Shown here piece after piece: positions 1 to 7,609 of a DNA stretch of 64,000 nt; position 1 is the stretch's first letter, and the number at the start of each line of letters is the position of its first letter. Origin of the DNA: Ensifer aridi (GTDB lineage Bacteria; Pseudomonadota; Alphaproteobacteria; Rhizobiales; Rhizobiaceae); the NCBI RefSeq assembly GCF_002078505.1, contig NZ_LUAV01000034.1, positions 62,001-126,000 of the forward strand, written 5' to 3'. The position numbers and the translations under genes are program-made. The notes beneath the pieces were generated by a model that worked only from the letters and a program-made list of their open reading frames with translations, had not been told where the DNA came from and searched no databases.

Positions 1-563
1 GCTACGCGCTCGCGCGGTTCCGCTATCCGTGGCAGTGGCGAAAGCAGATTTCGTTCTGGATCCTTTCGACGCGGATGATGCCGCCGATCGTCAGCATCAT
101 TCCGCTCTACCTGTTCTTCAACTATTTCGACATGCTCAACACGAAGTCGGCTCTGATCATCGCCTATACCGCCTTCAACCTGCCCTTCGCGACCTGGATG
201 ATGAAGAGCTATTTCCAGGATCTTCCGGTCGAGCTCGAAGAGGCGGCGATCGTCGACGGCGACACGCGTTGGGGGGCGTTCCTGCACGTGGCGCTGCCGC
301 TTGCGCGACCTGGGCTTGCAGCAACCGCCATCTTCTGCCTGATCATCTCGTGGAACGAATTCCTGCTGTCTCTCATCGTCACGCTCACCGAGCAGTCGCA
401 GACGCTGCCGATCGGTATTGCCGGGCGCGTGACCCAGTACGCGACCTATTGGGGCGAGATCAGCGCAGCCGGCTTCATGGCCTGCGTACCAATCGTCATC
501 TTCGCCTTCATCGTCCAGAAGCATCTCGTCCGGGGGCTCTCCCTCGGCGCCGTCAAGGGTTGA
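1..563 (+). CDS. Sugar ABC transporter permease (MalG type), 5' end outside window
   Basis: Inner-membrane permease subunit of a carbohydrate ABC importer, cut by the window start; the frame is open from base 3 and the visible part is 186 residues. It is hydrophobic with several membrane segments and holds the EAA loop that docks on the ATPase (ELEEAAIVDGDTRWGAFL, then LPLARPGL). It ends with a stop 20 nt before the ATPase gene, so the two are one operon. The MalG/UgpE family is clear from the EAA loop and the FxxSWNEF segment near the C-terminus. The substrate cannot be told because the binding-protein gene lies outside. Confidence 0.9.
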   Translation, partial: YALARFRYPWQWRKQISFWILSTRMMPPIVSIIPLYLFFNYFDMLNTKSALIIAYTAFNLPFATWMMKSYFQDLPVELEEAAIVDGDTRWGAFLHVALPLARPGLAATAIFCLIISWNEFLLSLIVTLTEQSQTLPIGIAGRVTQYATYWGEISAAGFMACVPIVIFAFIVQKHLVRGLSLGAVKG

Positions 564-583
564 AGGGAGAGGGGTTGAGGCCG

Positions 584-1657
584 ATGGCGTCCGTTAGGTT
601 CGACAATGTGACCAAGAAGTTCGGCGAATTCGTCGCCGTCGCCAATTTCAACATCGAGATCCGCGACAAGGAGTTCCTCGTGCTGCTCGGGCCTTCGGGT
701 TGCGGCAAGACGACAACGATGCGGATGGTCGCCGGTCTCGAAGAGGCGACGTCCGGCGATATTTATATCGACGCCGATCGCGTCAACGATGTGCTGCCGA
801 AATATCGCGACGTCGCGATGGTCTTCCAATCCTACGCGCTCTATCCGCATCTAACCGTCGAGGACAATATCGGCTATCCCTTGAAGATCCGCAAAGTGCC
901 ACCGGAGGAATACACGCGGCGCGTGGCCGAGGTGGCACGGCGGGTCGAGCTCGAAACCATGCTCAAGCGCCTGCCGAAGGAGCTTTCGGGCGGCCAGCGG
1001 CAGCGGGTCGCGCTCGCCCGCGCCATCGTGCGCACGCCGCGCGTCTTCCTAATGGACGAGCCGCTGTCCAATCTCGACGCGAAGCTGCGCACCCAGATGC
1101 GGGCGGAACTGAAGCACTTGCAGCACGAATTGCAGGTGACGACGATCTATGTGACACATGACCAGATCGAGGCGATGACGCTCGCCCACCGGGTCGCGGT
1201 GATGAACAAGGGCGTGATCGAGCAACTCGGAACGCCGCGAGAAATCTACAATGATCCTCGCACGCTCTTCGTCGCGGGGTTCATTGGCTCCCCGTCCATG
1301 AATCTCATCCCCGGCGAGGTGAAGGACGGCGTGTTCGCGAGCGCGGGCCTTCGAGTCGGCGGCGCGGGCCGCTTCAATATCCCGCGCGCCGTGCTCGGGG
1401 TACGCCCCGAAGATATACATGTGGCAAGCGCCGAAGATCCCGACACCAATCTGGTGGCGCCGATCTATTCGGTGGAGCTTACCGGCGAGAACACGCTCGT
1501 AAGCCTGCAGCTCGGGGGCCAGCTCTTGGCGGTGCGGGCCGACAAGAACTTTTCCGGTCAGATCGATCAGAGGGTCGCCGTTAGGATCGCCAGGGATCGC
1601 ATGTTCCTATTCGATGCGGAGACGGAGCGACGTGTCGATATCCAGTCCAATAGCTGA
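584..1657 (+). CDS. Sugar ABC transporter ATP-binding protein (MalK/UgpC family)
   Basis: Cytoplasmic ATPase that powers the upstream permease; 357 aa, normal for MalK/UgpC. Walker A GPSGCGKTT (about 36-44), Q-loop QSYALYPH, signature LSGGQ (134-138), Walker B VFLMDEP (about 154-160) and the H-loop histidine near 192 are all intact. The C-terminal third is the TOBE/regulatory region (GVRPEDIHV). The frame is open further upstream, but the ATG at 584 follows a GGGAGAGGGG ribosome site and starts the conserved domain (MASVRFDNVTKKFG), so the upstream part is rejected as coding. The substrate is unknown. Confidence 0.95.
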   Translation: MASVRFDNVTKKFGEFVAVANFNIEIRDKEFLVLLGPSGCGKTTTMRMVAGLEEATSGDIYIDADRVNDVLPKYRDVAMVFQSYALYPHLTVEDNIGYPLKIRKVPPEEYTRRVAEVARRVELETMLKRLPKELSGGQRQRVALARAIVRTPRVFLMDEPLSNLDAKLRTQMRAELKHLQHELQVTTIYVTHDQIEAMTLAHRVAVMNKGVIEQLGTPREIYNDPRTLFVAGFIGSPSMNLIPGEVKDGVFASAGLRVGGAGRFNIPRAVLGVRPEDIHVASAEDPDTNLVAPIYSVELTGENTLVSLQLGGQLLAVRADKNFSGQIDQRVAVRIARDRMFLFDAETERRVDIQSNS

Positions 1658-1724
1658 GATGCCGGACGCGGGTGGCGATGGTAAGGCGGGTGCGGGGAGA
1701 GACGGCCGAGCACGGCGTAGTCCG

Positions 1725-2504
1725 ATGGGCGATCGCCCTAAGACAGTGACAGCGGCGATCGCTCTTTTCATGACAGCCGGAGCGCTCGCCGCCGACGCAG
1801 GTCCGATTCACGGTAACCCGCTGATCGAGATACCCGCAGGCCCCTTCGTCTTTGGCCGCGATGACGGCCCCGAGAACGAGCGGCCGCGTCGGGTGGTGGA
1901 GGGGCAGTCTTTTCAGATCAACCGCACCGAGATCACCAACCGGCAATATGCACGCTTCGTCGAAGCGACCGGCCATCGGCCCGCCTTTTATGCCGGCCAC
2001 CCGGTGCTGGGACTGGACGACCGTCCGGTTGTGGGCGTCAGTTGGGCGGACGCGGACGCTTACTGCCGGCATTATGGCCTCTCGCTGCCGTCGGAAGAGC
2101 AATACGAACGGGCGGCGCGGGGAGCGGCGGGGAAAGCATTTCCCTGGGGCTCTGCCGCCCCGGACGAGACCCGAGTCAATGCCGGTGCCGAGGTCTGCTG
2201 TTCGGCAGACGCGCGCGACGGTTATCCGATGACCGCGCCGGCAGATGCTTTCGCAAGCGGCGCGAGCGGGGAGGGCGTGTTCAACCTTGTCGGCAATGTC
2301 TGGGAGTGGACAAAGGATGTCTACGCCCCTTACGAGAGGAGCGGAGAAGAGGCGCAATCGGCCACCGGAACATTCCGCGTGCTGCGCGGCGGGTCGTGGA
2401 ACAGCGACCCGAGCCATCTGACGACGACCTACCGGCTCGCCTATGATCCCGACTTCCGCTTCTCGGCAAATGGCGGCTTCCGATGCGTGCGCTCCGAACC
2501 CTGA
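1725..2504 (+). CDS. Exported SUMF1/FGE-fold protein lacking the catalytic cysteines
   Basis: Formylglycine-generating-enzyme (FGE-sulfatase) fold, 259 aa: IPAGPFVFG, ITNRQYARFV, PVVGVSWADADAYC, FNLVGNVWEWT, RVLRGGSWN and the terminal GGFRCV motif are in family order. The ATG at 1725 is chosen because it begins a signal peptide ending near ALAADA; an upstream ATG at 1614 would overlap the ATPase gene. Where true FGE enzymes carry the two active cysteines (a CYRYRC-like segment after the GGSWN block) this protein reads TTTYRLAYDPD, so sulfatase-activating chemistry is not expected. It may be a structural or binding member of the family. It overlaps the next gene by 22 nt. Confidence 0.8.
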   Translation: MGDRPKTVTAAIALFMTAGALAADAGPIHGNPLIEIPAGPFVFGRDDGPENERPRRVVEGQSFQINRTEITNRQYARFVEATGHRPAFYAGHPVLGLDDRPVVGVSWADADAYCRHYGLSLPSEEQYERAARGAAGKAFPWGSAAPDETRVNAGAEVCCSADARDGYPMTAPADAFASGASGEGVFNLVGNVWEWTKDVYAPYERSGEEAQSATGTFRVLRGGSWNSDPSHLTTTYRLAYDPDFRFSANGGFRCVRSEP

Positions 2505-3496
2505 TAGCCGCCTCGATGCTTATGCTTCCTGCGGCGGTGATGGCCGCAGAGCCCTCCGCTTCGCCGGACTACGGGCTCGAGACCATCCATGTGCCGGGAG
2601 CCAGCTTCGCCGGCCTGGCGCGCGACGACGACGCGCTGCTGGTGAGCGATCTTGCGAGCGGCCGGCTTTATCGCCGCGGCCCGGACGGCGGGCTTGCCGC
2701 CTTCGGTCCGGTCTTTCCGCATGGCCTCGACGTGATCGGCGACCCGACCGGACCCTACCGCGTCGCCCGCCTCGGGCACCGGCTGGTGGTTGCTCAAGGG
2801 TGGACGCCGGTCGATAGGCGCGAGGGACCGCTCGACCATGCGCTCGTCGCGCTCGACAATGCCGGCAAGACGAGCGTCATCAGCAATGATTTCTGGAACC
2901 CGTTCGATTTCGTCGCGGCGGCTGACGAGCTTTACGTTGTCGACGCCGCGCGCAACAGCGTCGAACACCTGCGACTGGATGGCCGCAGGAATACGATCGT
3001 CACCTTCCGACGGCTGGAACAAAGAGGAGAGACGCTGCAAGGCTTGTCGCCGACGGAGTTCGCAAAGGGCGAAACCCATGCCGTCGACGCGGTGCCGACC
3101 GGCGTCGCGCTCAGCAACGGGCGGCTCTACATCACGCTCTTCGGCGGCTTTCCCTTCCTGCCAGGCGCCGGCAAGGTCGTTTCGCTCCCTGTGGCTGGTG
3201 GCCCGTCTACGCCGAGGCTCGAGGCGGAGGGGCTCAACGCGCCGGTGGCCGTCGCCTTCGACCACAACGGGGCGATGCTCGTCCTCGAGCATGGAACCTA
3301 CGACCAGAGCCACGGATTCGCAAAAGGCAGCGGCCGACTGCTGCGATTCGGTGAGGGTGATCGCGAGGTGATCCTCGATGGGCTCACGCGGCCGGTGTCG
3401 GTTCTCGTTTGGGACGGACGGCAGCTCGTCGTTTCCGATCTCGGCGGCAATCTCCATTTTCTACGGCACCGCGCGTCTGATCCGACGCGCAAATAG
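2483..3496 (+). CDS. Secreted beta-propeller protein (ScyD/ScyE or NHL/SMP-30-like)
   Basis: 337 aa with a clear signal peptide (MRALRTLIAASMLMLPAAVMAAE). The mature part has repeated blade-like segments (LARDDDALLVSDLASGRLYR, PVAVAFDHNGAMLVLEHG, RQLVVSDLGGNL) typical of periplasmic six-bladed propellers of the ScyD/ScyE type. It starts inside the end of the FGE-fold gene (22-nt overlap), so the two are translationally coupled and probably act together outside the cytoplasm. No catalytic residues can be named. The operon seems to end here, followed by a palindromic repeat element rather than a classical terminator. Confidence 0.75.
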   Translation: MRALRTLIAASMLMLPAAVMAAEPSASPDYGLETIHVPGASFAGLARDDDALLVSDLASGRLYRRGPDGGLAAFGPVFPHGLDVIGDPTGPYRVARLGHRLVVAQGWTPVDRREGPLDHALVALDNAGKTSVISNDFWNPFDFVAAADELYVVDAARNSVEHLRLDGRRNTIVTFRRLEQRGETLQGLSPTEFAKGETHAVDAVPTGVALSNGRLYITLFGGFPFLPGAGKVVSLPVAGGPSTPRLEAEGLNAPVAVAFDHNGAMLVLEHGTYDQSHGFAKGSGRLLRFGEGDREVILDGLTRPVSVLVWDGRQLVVSDLGGNLHFLRHRASDPTRK

Positions 3497-3522
3497 AGTT
3501 CACGAAGAGAAAGTAGAACTAC

Positions 3523-3625
3523 TGCGCCGCGCGTCAGACGCGCGAAGGTCGCTGTAGCAGTTTTGAGGTGCTGGATGTTTTTGTCCTTAAATCGGCTAAC
3601 GATTTAAGGAAACATGCAGTAGCGC
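3523..3625 (+). repeat. Palindromic intergenic repeat, copy A
   Basis: About 100-bp element made of a GC hairpin (CGCGCGT/ACGCGCG, 3528-3544), a linker AAGGTCGCTGTAGCAG, then CTGGATGTTTTTGTC and a perfect 10-bp stem CCTTAAATCG/CGATTTAAGG (3585-3609), ending AAACATGCAGTAGC. Related copies lie at 4889, 42530, 55350 and 56772. It sits between the propeller gene and a HAD phosphatase gene and could terminate transcription or stabilise RNA. Confidence 0.75.
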
Positions 3626-3688
3626 CTGTTCCCGTGTGAAGCCTGCACCATATTCCGGGTGACGGCATCATCAAGCAGGAGAAATAGC

Positions 3689-4363
3689 ATGCGCATTGAA
3701 CCGGTCTTCCTGTTCGATCTCGACGGCACCCTCGTCGACAGCGTCTATCAGCATGTGCTTGCCTGGAAGGAAGCGCTCGACGGTGAGGGCATTGATCTCT
3801 CGGTTTGGCGCATTCACCGCAAGATCGGGATGAGCGGCGGCCTCTTCACCAATCAGCTCCTGCGCGAAACGAACATGGAGATCAGCGAGGAGCGGGTAGC
3901 GCGCCTGCGCCGACGCCATGCCGAAGCCTATAAGCGGCAGGCGGACAGCATTCGGCCACTGCCCGGCGCACGCGAGCTGCTAAGCTGGCTTACGGACGCG
4001 AAGATATCCTACGCGATCGCGACGAGCGGGCGCATGGAAACGGCGGCCGTGAACCTCGCTGCGCTTGACGTCGATCCGGCAGTCATCCCGGTCGTCACGC
4101 GGGACCTCGTCAAATATGCCAAGCCCGACCCGGACCTCTTTCTCGCCGCCGCCGAGCAGCTCGGCGCGCCCATCGAAACGGCGGTGGTTGTCGGCGACAG
4201 CATCTGGGACATGCTGGCAGCGGTGCGCTGCCGCGCTTTGGGCGTTGGGCTGTTAAGCGGCGGTTACGGGCACGAGGAACTGCGGCACGCGGGAGCGTAT
4301 CGCATTTTCGAAGATCCCGCCGACATGCTTAACCATATCGACGAGCTTGGAGGACGGCGGTGA
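3689..4363 (+). CDS. HAD-superfamily phosphatase (phosphoglycolate-phosphatase-like)
   Basis: 224 aa. Motif I FLFDLDGTLVDS at the N-terminus, motif II threonine/serine in YAIATSGR, motif III lysine in KYAKPDPDLF, and motif IV VVGDSIWDM are all present, with a helical cap between motifs I and II. It is therefore a subfamily IA phosphatase of small phosphorylated metabolites; the substrate is not deducible. The ATG at 3689 is preceded by AGGAGA, while an in-frame GTG at 3659 has no such site. It is convergent with the DUF2735 gene downstream. Confidence 0.9.
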   Translation: MRIEPVFLFDLDGTLVDSVYQHVLAWKEALDGEGIDLSVWRIHRKIGMSGGLFTNQLLRETNMEISEERVARLRRRHAEAYKRQADSIRPLPGARELLSWLTDAKISYAIATSGRMETAAVNLAALDVDPAVIPVVTRDLVKYAKPDPDLFLAAAEQLGAPIETAVVVGDSIWDMLAAVRCRALGVGLLSGGYGHEELRHAGAYRIFEDPADMLNHIDELGGRR

Positions 4364-4410
4364 CGAAAGCAGCGTTCTGATCCCCGCACGCCTGGGAACG
4401 AGCCGGAGGC

Positions 4411-4605
4411 TCAGTGCGTGGTCTTGGCCTCTTCGCGAACCGCTTCTTCGTGATACCAGCAGCCGTCGACGGCAGCCGCGCACACATCCGAGGAGGCGAT
4501 GTCTCCCTTCCGCTGGACTTCGGAGCGACGCTCCTCGGCCTTCCGTGGGATCCGCGTCGGAAACTTCAGGATCGTCGCAGACTTGCCGTGAAAACTCGTG
4601 GCCAT
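4411..4605 (-). CDS. DUF2735 small protein
   Basis: 64 aa. The N-terminus (MATSFHGKSATILKFPTR) and the C-terminal CWYHEEAVREEA segment match the DUF2735 family of short rhizobial proteins. The ATG at 4605 follows GGAGACCAGAGC; the frame is open further upstream only through a TTG. It is divergent from glnII, as I recall for other rhizobia, which suggests a link to nitrogen status. Function is unknown. Confidence 0.75.
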   Translation of the reverse strand: MATSFHGKSATILKFPTRIPRKAEERRSEVQRKGDIASSDVCAAAVDGCWYHEEAVREEAKTTH

Positions 4606-4888
4606 GCTCTGGTCTCCCGTGAGTCCTGGAGGAAACATAGTGCATGGAGACGCGAATTGCACATCATTTGCGCCAATTGCCGAAAAATCGTTCAATTGGG
4701 TGCCGGAATCGCGAGCATTCTCCGATGCATTTCTCGGAGAGATAGCCGCGGGTGCGATTTTTTAGGCAGCAGCGCCTCTCTGGCGCATTTTGGAGCACTG
4801 ATTTTTCCGTCAGTTGCGCCGCTCCCCTGAGCGAGGGCGCCGAAAAAGGGGGATGCCGACGGCGTCGTGCATCCTGATACCACAAAGG

Positions 4889-4937
4889 CTGCGGTAGCGC
4901 GTTGAATTGCTGCATGTTTTTGTCCTGATTCAACTTC
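4889..4937 (+). repeat. Palindromic intergenic repeat, partial copy B
   Basis: GGTAGCGCGTTGAATTGC and TGCATGTTTTTGTCCTGA match the centre of the repeat family, but both terminal hairpins are missing, so this is a decayed or truncated copy. Confidence 0.6.
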
Positions 4938-5072
4938 GATCGGCGACGCGACGCTTGAGGCCTCGGCGGGAAAGAGAGCGCCGGCTTCCGGTCGCCTTCG
5001 CGGCGCTGAGTGGCGCGGATTCAATCCGCGGCGGCTGCGTCACCCAAAAAAGTATCCCTTACGCGGTCGAGT

Positions 5073-5088
5073 TGGCACGCTTGATGCT
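5073..5088 (+). promoter_or_regulatory. Sigma-54 (RpoN) promoter of glnII
   Basis: TGGCACGCTTGATGCT fits the -24/-12 consensus TGGCACG-N4-TTGCW with one mismatch. The invariant GG (5074-5075) and GC (5086-5087) are exactly 12 nt apart. It lies about 100 nt before the glnII start. NtrC-dependent sigma-54 transcription of glnII is established in rhizobia. Confidence 0.8.
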
Positions 5089-5185
5089 TAAGGGGAATCG
5101 ATCCCTGGCGGTTGAACGCATATCGTGCGGAGGCCGCTTCAGGATTTGCTCAAACCTCGCAGCACCACGTTAGAGAGATTTGCTG

Positions 5186-6220
5186 ATGACAAAGTATAAG
5201 CTCGAGTACATCTGGCTCGATGGCTACACGCCGGTACCCAATCTCCGCGGCAAGACGCAGATCAAGGAATTCGACGCGTTTCCGACGCTCGAGCAGCTCC
5301 CGCTCTGGGGCTTCGACGGCAGCTCGACGATGCAGGCCGAAGGCCGCAGCTCCGATTGCGTGCTGAAGCCGGTTGCCGTCTACCCGGATCCGGTCCGCAC
5401 CAACGGCGTGCTGGTCATGTGCGAGGTCATGATGCCGGACGGCAAGACGCCGCATCCGTCGAACAGCCGCGCGACGATCCTGGACGACGAAGGCGCCTGG
5501 TTCGGTTTCGAGCAGGAATACTTCTTCTACAAGAACGGCCGTCCGCTGGGCTTCCCGGAGCAGGGCTATCCGGCACCGCAGGGCCCGTACTACACCGGCG
5601 TCGGTTACAGCAACGTCGGCGACGTCGCACGTCAGATCGTCGAAGAACACCTCGACATCTGCCTGGCTGCCGGCATCAACCATGAAGGCATCAACGCCGA
5701 AGTCGCCAAGGGCCAGTGGGAATTCCAGGTCTTCGGCAAGGGCTCCAAGAAGGCCGCCGACGAAGTCTGGATGGCGCGTTACCTGCTGCAGCGCCTGACG
5801 GAAAAGTACGGCATCGACATCGAGTGGCACTGCAAGCCGCTCGGTGATACCGACTGGAACGGCTCCGGCATGCACTGCAACTTCTCGACCGCCTATATGC
5901 GCGAAGTCGGCGGCAAGGATTATTTCGAAGCGCTGATGGCCGCCTTCGAGAAGAACCTGCACGAGCATATCGCCGTCTACGGTCCGGACAACCACCTGCG
6001 CCTGACCGGCAAGCACGAGACAGCACCGTGGAACAAGTTCAGCTACGGCGTTGCCGACCGCGGCGCATCGATCCGCGTTCCACACAGCTTCGTCAACAAC
6101 GGATACCGCGGCTATCTCGAAGATCGCCGTCCGAACTCCCAGGGCGACCCCTACCAGATCGCTTCCCGCGTCCTGAAGACGATTTCCAGCGTTCCGACGA
6201 CGGTTTCGAAGGTAGCGTAA
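5186..6220 (+). CDS. glnII: Glutamine synthetase II (eukaryotic-type GSII)
   Basis: ATP-dependent ligation of ammonia to glutamate, cytoplasmic, 344 aa, the usual GSII length. Hallmarks: LEYIWLDGYTPVPNLRGKT at the N-terminus, LWGFDGSSTMQAEG, the metal-site EQEYFF, WEFQVFG, the histidine-rich SGMHCNFST, and HLRLTGKHETA. The ATG at 5186 starts the conserved MTKYKLEY N-terminus; a TTG two codons upstream is disfavoured. A sigma-54 promoter lies upstream and a strong intrinsic terminator directly downstream, so it is a monocistronic, nitrogen-regulated gene. GSII is the heat-labile isozyme of rhizobia and is not adenylylated, unlike GSI. Confidence 0.97.
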   Translation: MTKYKLEYIWLDGYTPVPNLRGKTQIKEFDAFPTLEQLPLWGFDGSSTMQAEGRSSDCVLKPVAVYPDPVRTNGVLVMCEVMMPDGKTPHPSNSRATILDDEGAWFGFEQEYFFYKNGRPLGFPEQGYPAPQGPYYTGVGYSNVGDVARQIVEEHLDICLAAGINHEGINAEVAKGQWEFQVFGKGSKKAADEVWMARYLLQRLTEKYGIDIEWHCKPLGDTDWNGSGMHCNFSTAYMREVGGKDYFEALMAAFEKNLHEHIAVYGPDNHLRLTGKHETAPWNKFSYGVADRGASIRVPHSFVNNGYRGYLEDRRPNSQGDPYQIASRVLKTISSVPTTVSKVA

Positions 6221-6235
6221 TACTCCCAAGACTTC

Positions 6236-6271
6236 ATGGCGCCGACCGCAGGGTCGGCGCCATGCTTTTTT
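6236..6271 (+). terminator. Intrinsic terminator of glnII
   Basis: Perfect 12-bp stem (ATGGCGCCGACC, loop GCAG, GGTCGGCGCCAT) followed by GCTTTTTT, starting 16 nt after the glnII stop. The stem could also act on the convergent HAD gene transcript. Confidence 0.92.
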
Positions 6272-6293
6272 CGAATTCCGGTTCCGCGCGCGA

Positions 6294-7070
6294 TCACCCT
6301 TCGCTGCGGTTCCGAAGGATCCAATCGACTGCGGCCGAGACGTCAGCCACCGTCGCTGTCGGCGCGGGCTCGAAACGGCTCTCGTCACCCGCCCGATATT
6401 TGCCCGTGCGCACCAGCAGTGCGTGACCAACGCCGGCTTTGAGCGCGCCGGCGACATCCGTTTCCGCGTCGTCCCCGACCATCACGGCATCCGCGCCCGG
6501 GCAGTCGATGGGGGCCAGCGCAGAGCGGAAAAAGTCGGGTGCCGGCTTGCCGAGGACAACGGCTTGTTTCTGGGCCGCGAATTCCAGCGCGGCGATGAAA
6601 GCGCCGGCGTCGAGGCTCAATTTCTCGTCGGTGTCCTTGAAGGTGCGGTTCGGCGCCAGCGCCAGCAACTCCGCGCCGTCGACAAGCTCCCGAAACGCCG
6701 CATTGAGCGCGCGATACTCGAAGGCCTCGCCCGCATCGCCGACAACGACGGCCGTGCTCGCGGCGTCCGGCAGGTCCCGAAACTCGGAAACGAGATCGGG
6801 ATGAACGAGAAGGTGTGGCGATCGCGCATGCTGGCGAAGCCAGCGACACGCTGCCTCTGCTGGGGTGAATAGCTCGTCGCTCGCGACTGCAAGGCCGAGC
6901 CTCGTAAGGCGATCGACAACGGCTCGCTTCGTTGAGCGCGTGGTGTTGCTGACGAAGCGGATCGGCAGGCCGGCTGCGTGCAAGCGAGCGACAGCCTCGG
7001 TTGCGCCCGGCACGGCGCTCTCGCCGTCATAGATGACCCCGGCAAGATCAAGGAGCACTGCATTGATCAT
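6294..7070 (-). CDS. HAD-IIA phosphatase, LHPP-like (TIGR01458 type)
   Basis: 258 aa. Motif I reads LLDLAGVIYDG: the second aspartate of the usual DxD is replaced, as in LHPP-type phosphatases (phospholysine/phosphohistidine inorganic pyrophosphate phosphatase). FVSNTTRSTKRAVVDRL is the HAD-IIA motif II, the lysine lies in LGKPAPDFF, and VMVGDDAETDVAGAL is motif IV. The ATG at 7070 begins MINAVLLDLAG. It is convergent with glnII. Substrate in bacteria is uncertain. Confidence 0.87.
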   Translation of the reverse strand: MINAVLLDLAGVIYDGESAVPGATEAVARLHAAGLPIRFVSNTTRSTKRAVVDRLTRLGLAVASDELFTPAEAACRWLRQHARSPHLLVHPDLVSEFRDLPDAASTAVVVGDAGEAFEYRALNAAFRELVDGAELLALAPNRTFKDTDEKLSLDAGAFIAALEFAAQKQAVVLGKPAPDFFRSALAPIDCPGADAVMVGDDAETDVAGALKAGVGHALLVRTGKYRAGDESRFEPAPTATVADVSAAVDWILRNRSEG

Positions 7071-7245
7071 CCGGTCAGGATGGCACGCTAGTGCTGTCGG
7101 TCAAGTTTCGCGCTGAGGTGAATGCGGAGTTGAGGCGCATCACTGCGAGCGCCGTTTTCTCGCGCCACACTGAGCGGCGCTCTATGCCGCGGCGGTTCTG
7201 CCGCCGCGCTCGTACAAGCTGAAGCCGTAGTTACACGCCGGCGTC

Positions 7246-7410
7246 TCAGCCGCGGCGGGTGTCCGGGAAGTTGGCCGGATCGATGCCGAGGGTGCGGAGA
7301 TCGCGTGCAGTCGGGCGGCGGTGACCTTCGACGGCGGCGGCCGCGGCAGTGGCGGCACCCAGGACTGCGAAGGCGCGGCCGATGAAGCCCATGCGGTTCT
7401 TGCTAGTCAT
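7246..7410 (-). CDS. Small hypothetical protein (54 aa)
   Basis: Short protein with an alanine-rich hydrophobic stretch (FAVLGAATAAAAAVEG) and a C-terminal ARDLRTLGIDPANF segment of a kind I have seen at the ends of short rhizobial proteins. The ATG at 7410 (MTSKNRMGFIG) is preferred over an upstream in-frame start, but its ribosome site is weak. Function unknown. A hairpin lies upstream between it and tctA. Confidence 0.5.
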   Translation of the reverse strand: MTSKNRMGFIGRAFAVLGAATAAAAAVEGHRRPTARDLRTLGIDPANFPDTRRG

Positions 7411-7512
7411 CTCTTTGCTCGCTTTCGTTTTTCTCTTTCGATGAGAAAAAGATGGGCCCGGCGAGGTTCTTTTGCAATGCACAAAACCTCAGCCCAGCCA
7501 TGCAACGAAAGC

Positions 7513-7542
7513 AGGCCCGGCGGGGGTCACCCGGCCGGGCCT
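7513..7542 (-). terminator. Hairpin, probable terminator of the tct operon
   Basis: AGGCCCGGC and GCCGGGCCT form a perfect 9-bp stem (12-nt loop with inner GGGT/ACCC pairing) about 70 nt after the tctA stop. The T-run on the minus strand is poor (CTGCTTTCG), so efficiency is uncertain. Confidence 0.45.
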
Positions 7543-7609
7543 GGATCGGAGCGGAACGAGGCTGCCCCTCCTCGTCTCGCTCCTCGAAACGCCTTGGGAG
7601 GCGGAGGGG

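Larger units (their letters stand above)
4606..5185. other. 580-bp intergenic region between DUF2735 and glnII
   Basis: No gene is supported here. It contains a truncated copy of the palindromic repeat (4889-4937) and the glnII sigma-54 promoter (5073-5088). I looked for NtrC half-sites (TGCAC-like) and found only isolated imperfect ones, so no enhancer is annotated. Confidence 0.6.

Noticed and set aside
29..583. N-terminal extension of the MalK-type ATPase frame
   Set aside because: It overlaps the permease gene in another frame, and the conserved domain and ribosome site place the start at 584.
4630..4760. Sigma-54 promoter for the DUF2735 gene on the minus strand
   Set aside because: Several GG and GC pairs occur, but none is spaced by 12 nt.
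5150..6457. 435-codon open frame opposite glnII
   Set aside because: Antisense shadow of a highly conserved gene; the translated sequence has no recognisable family.
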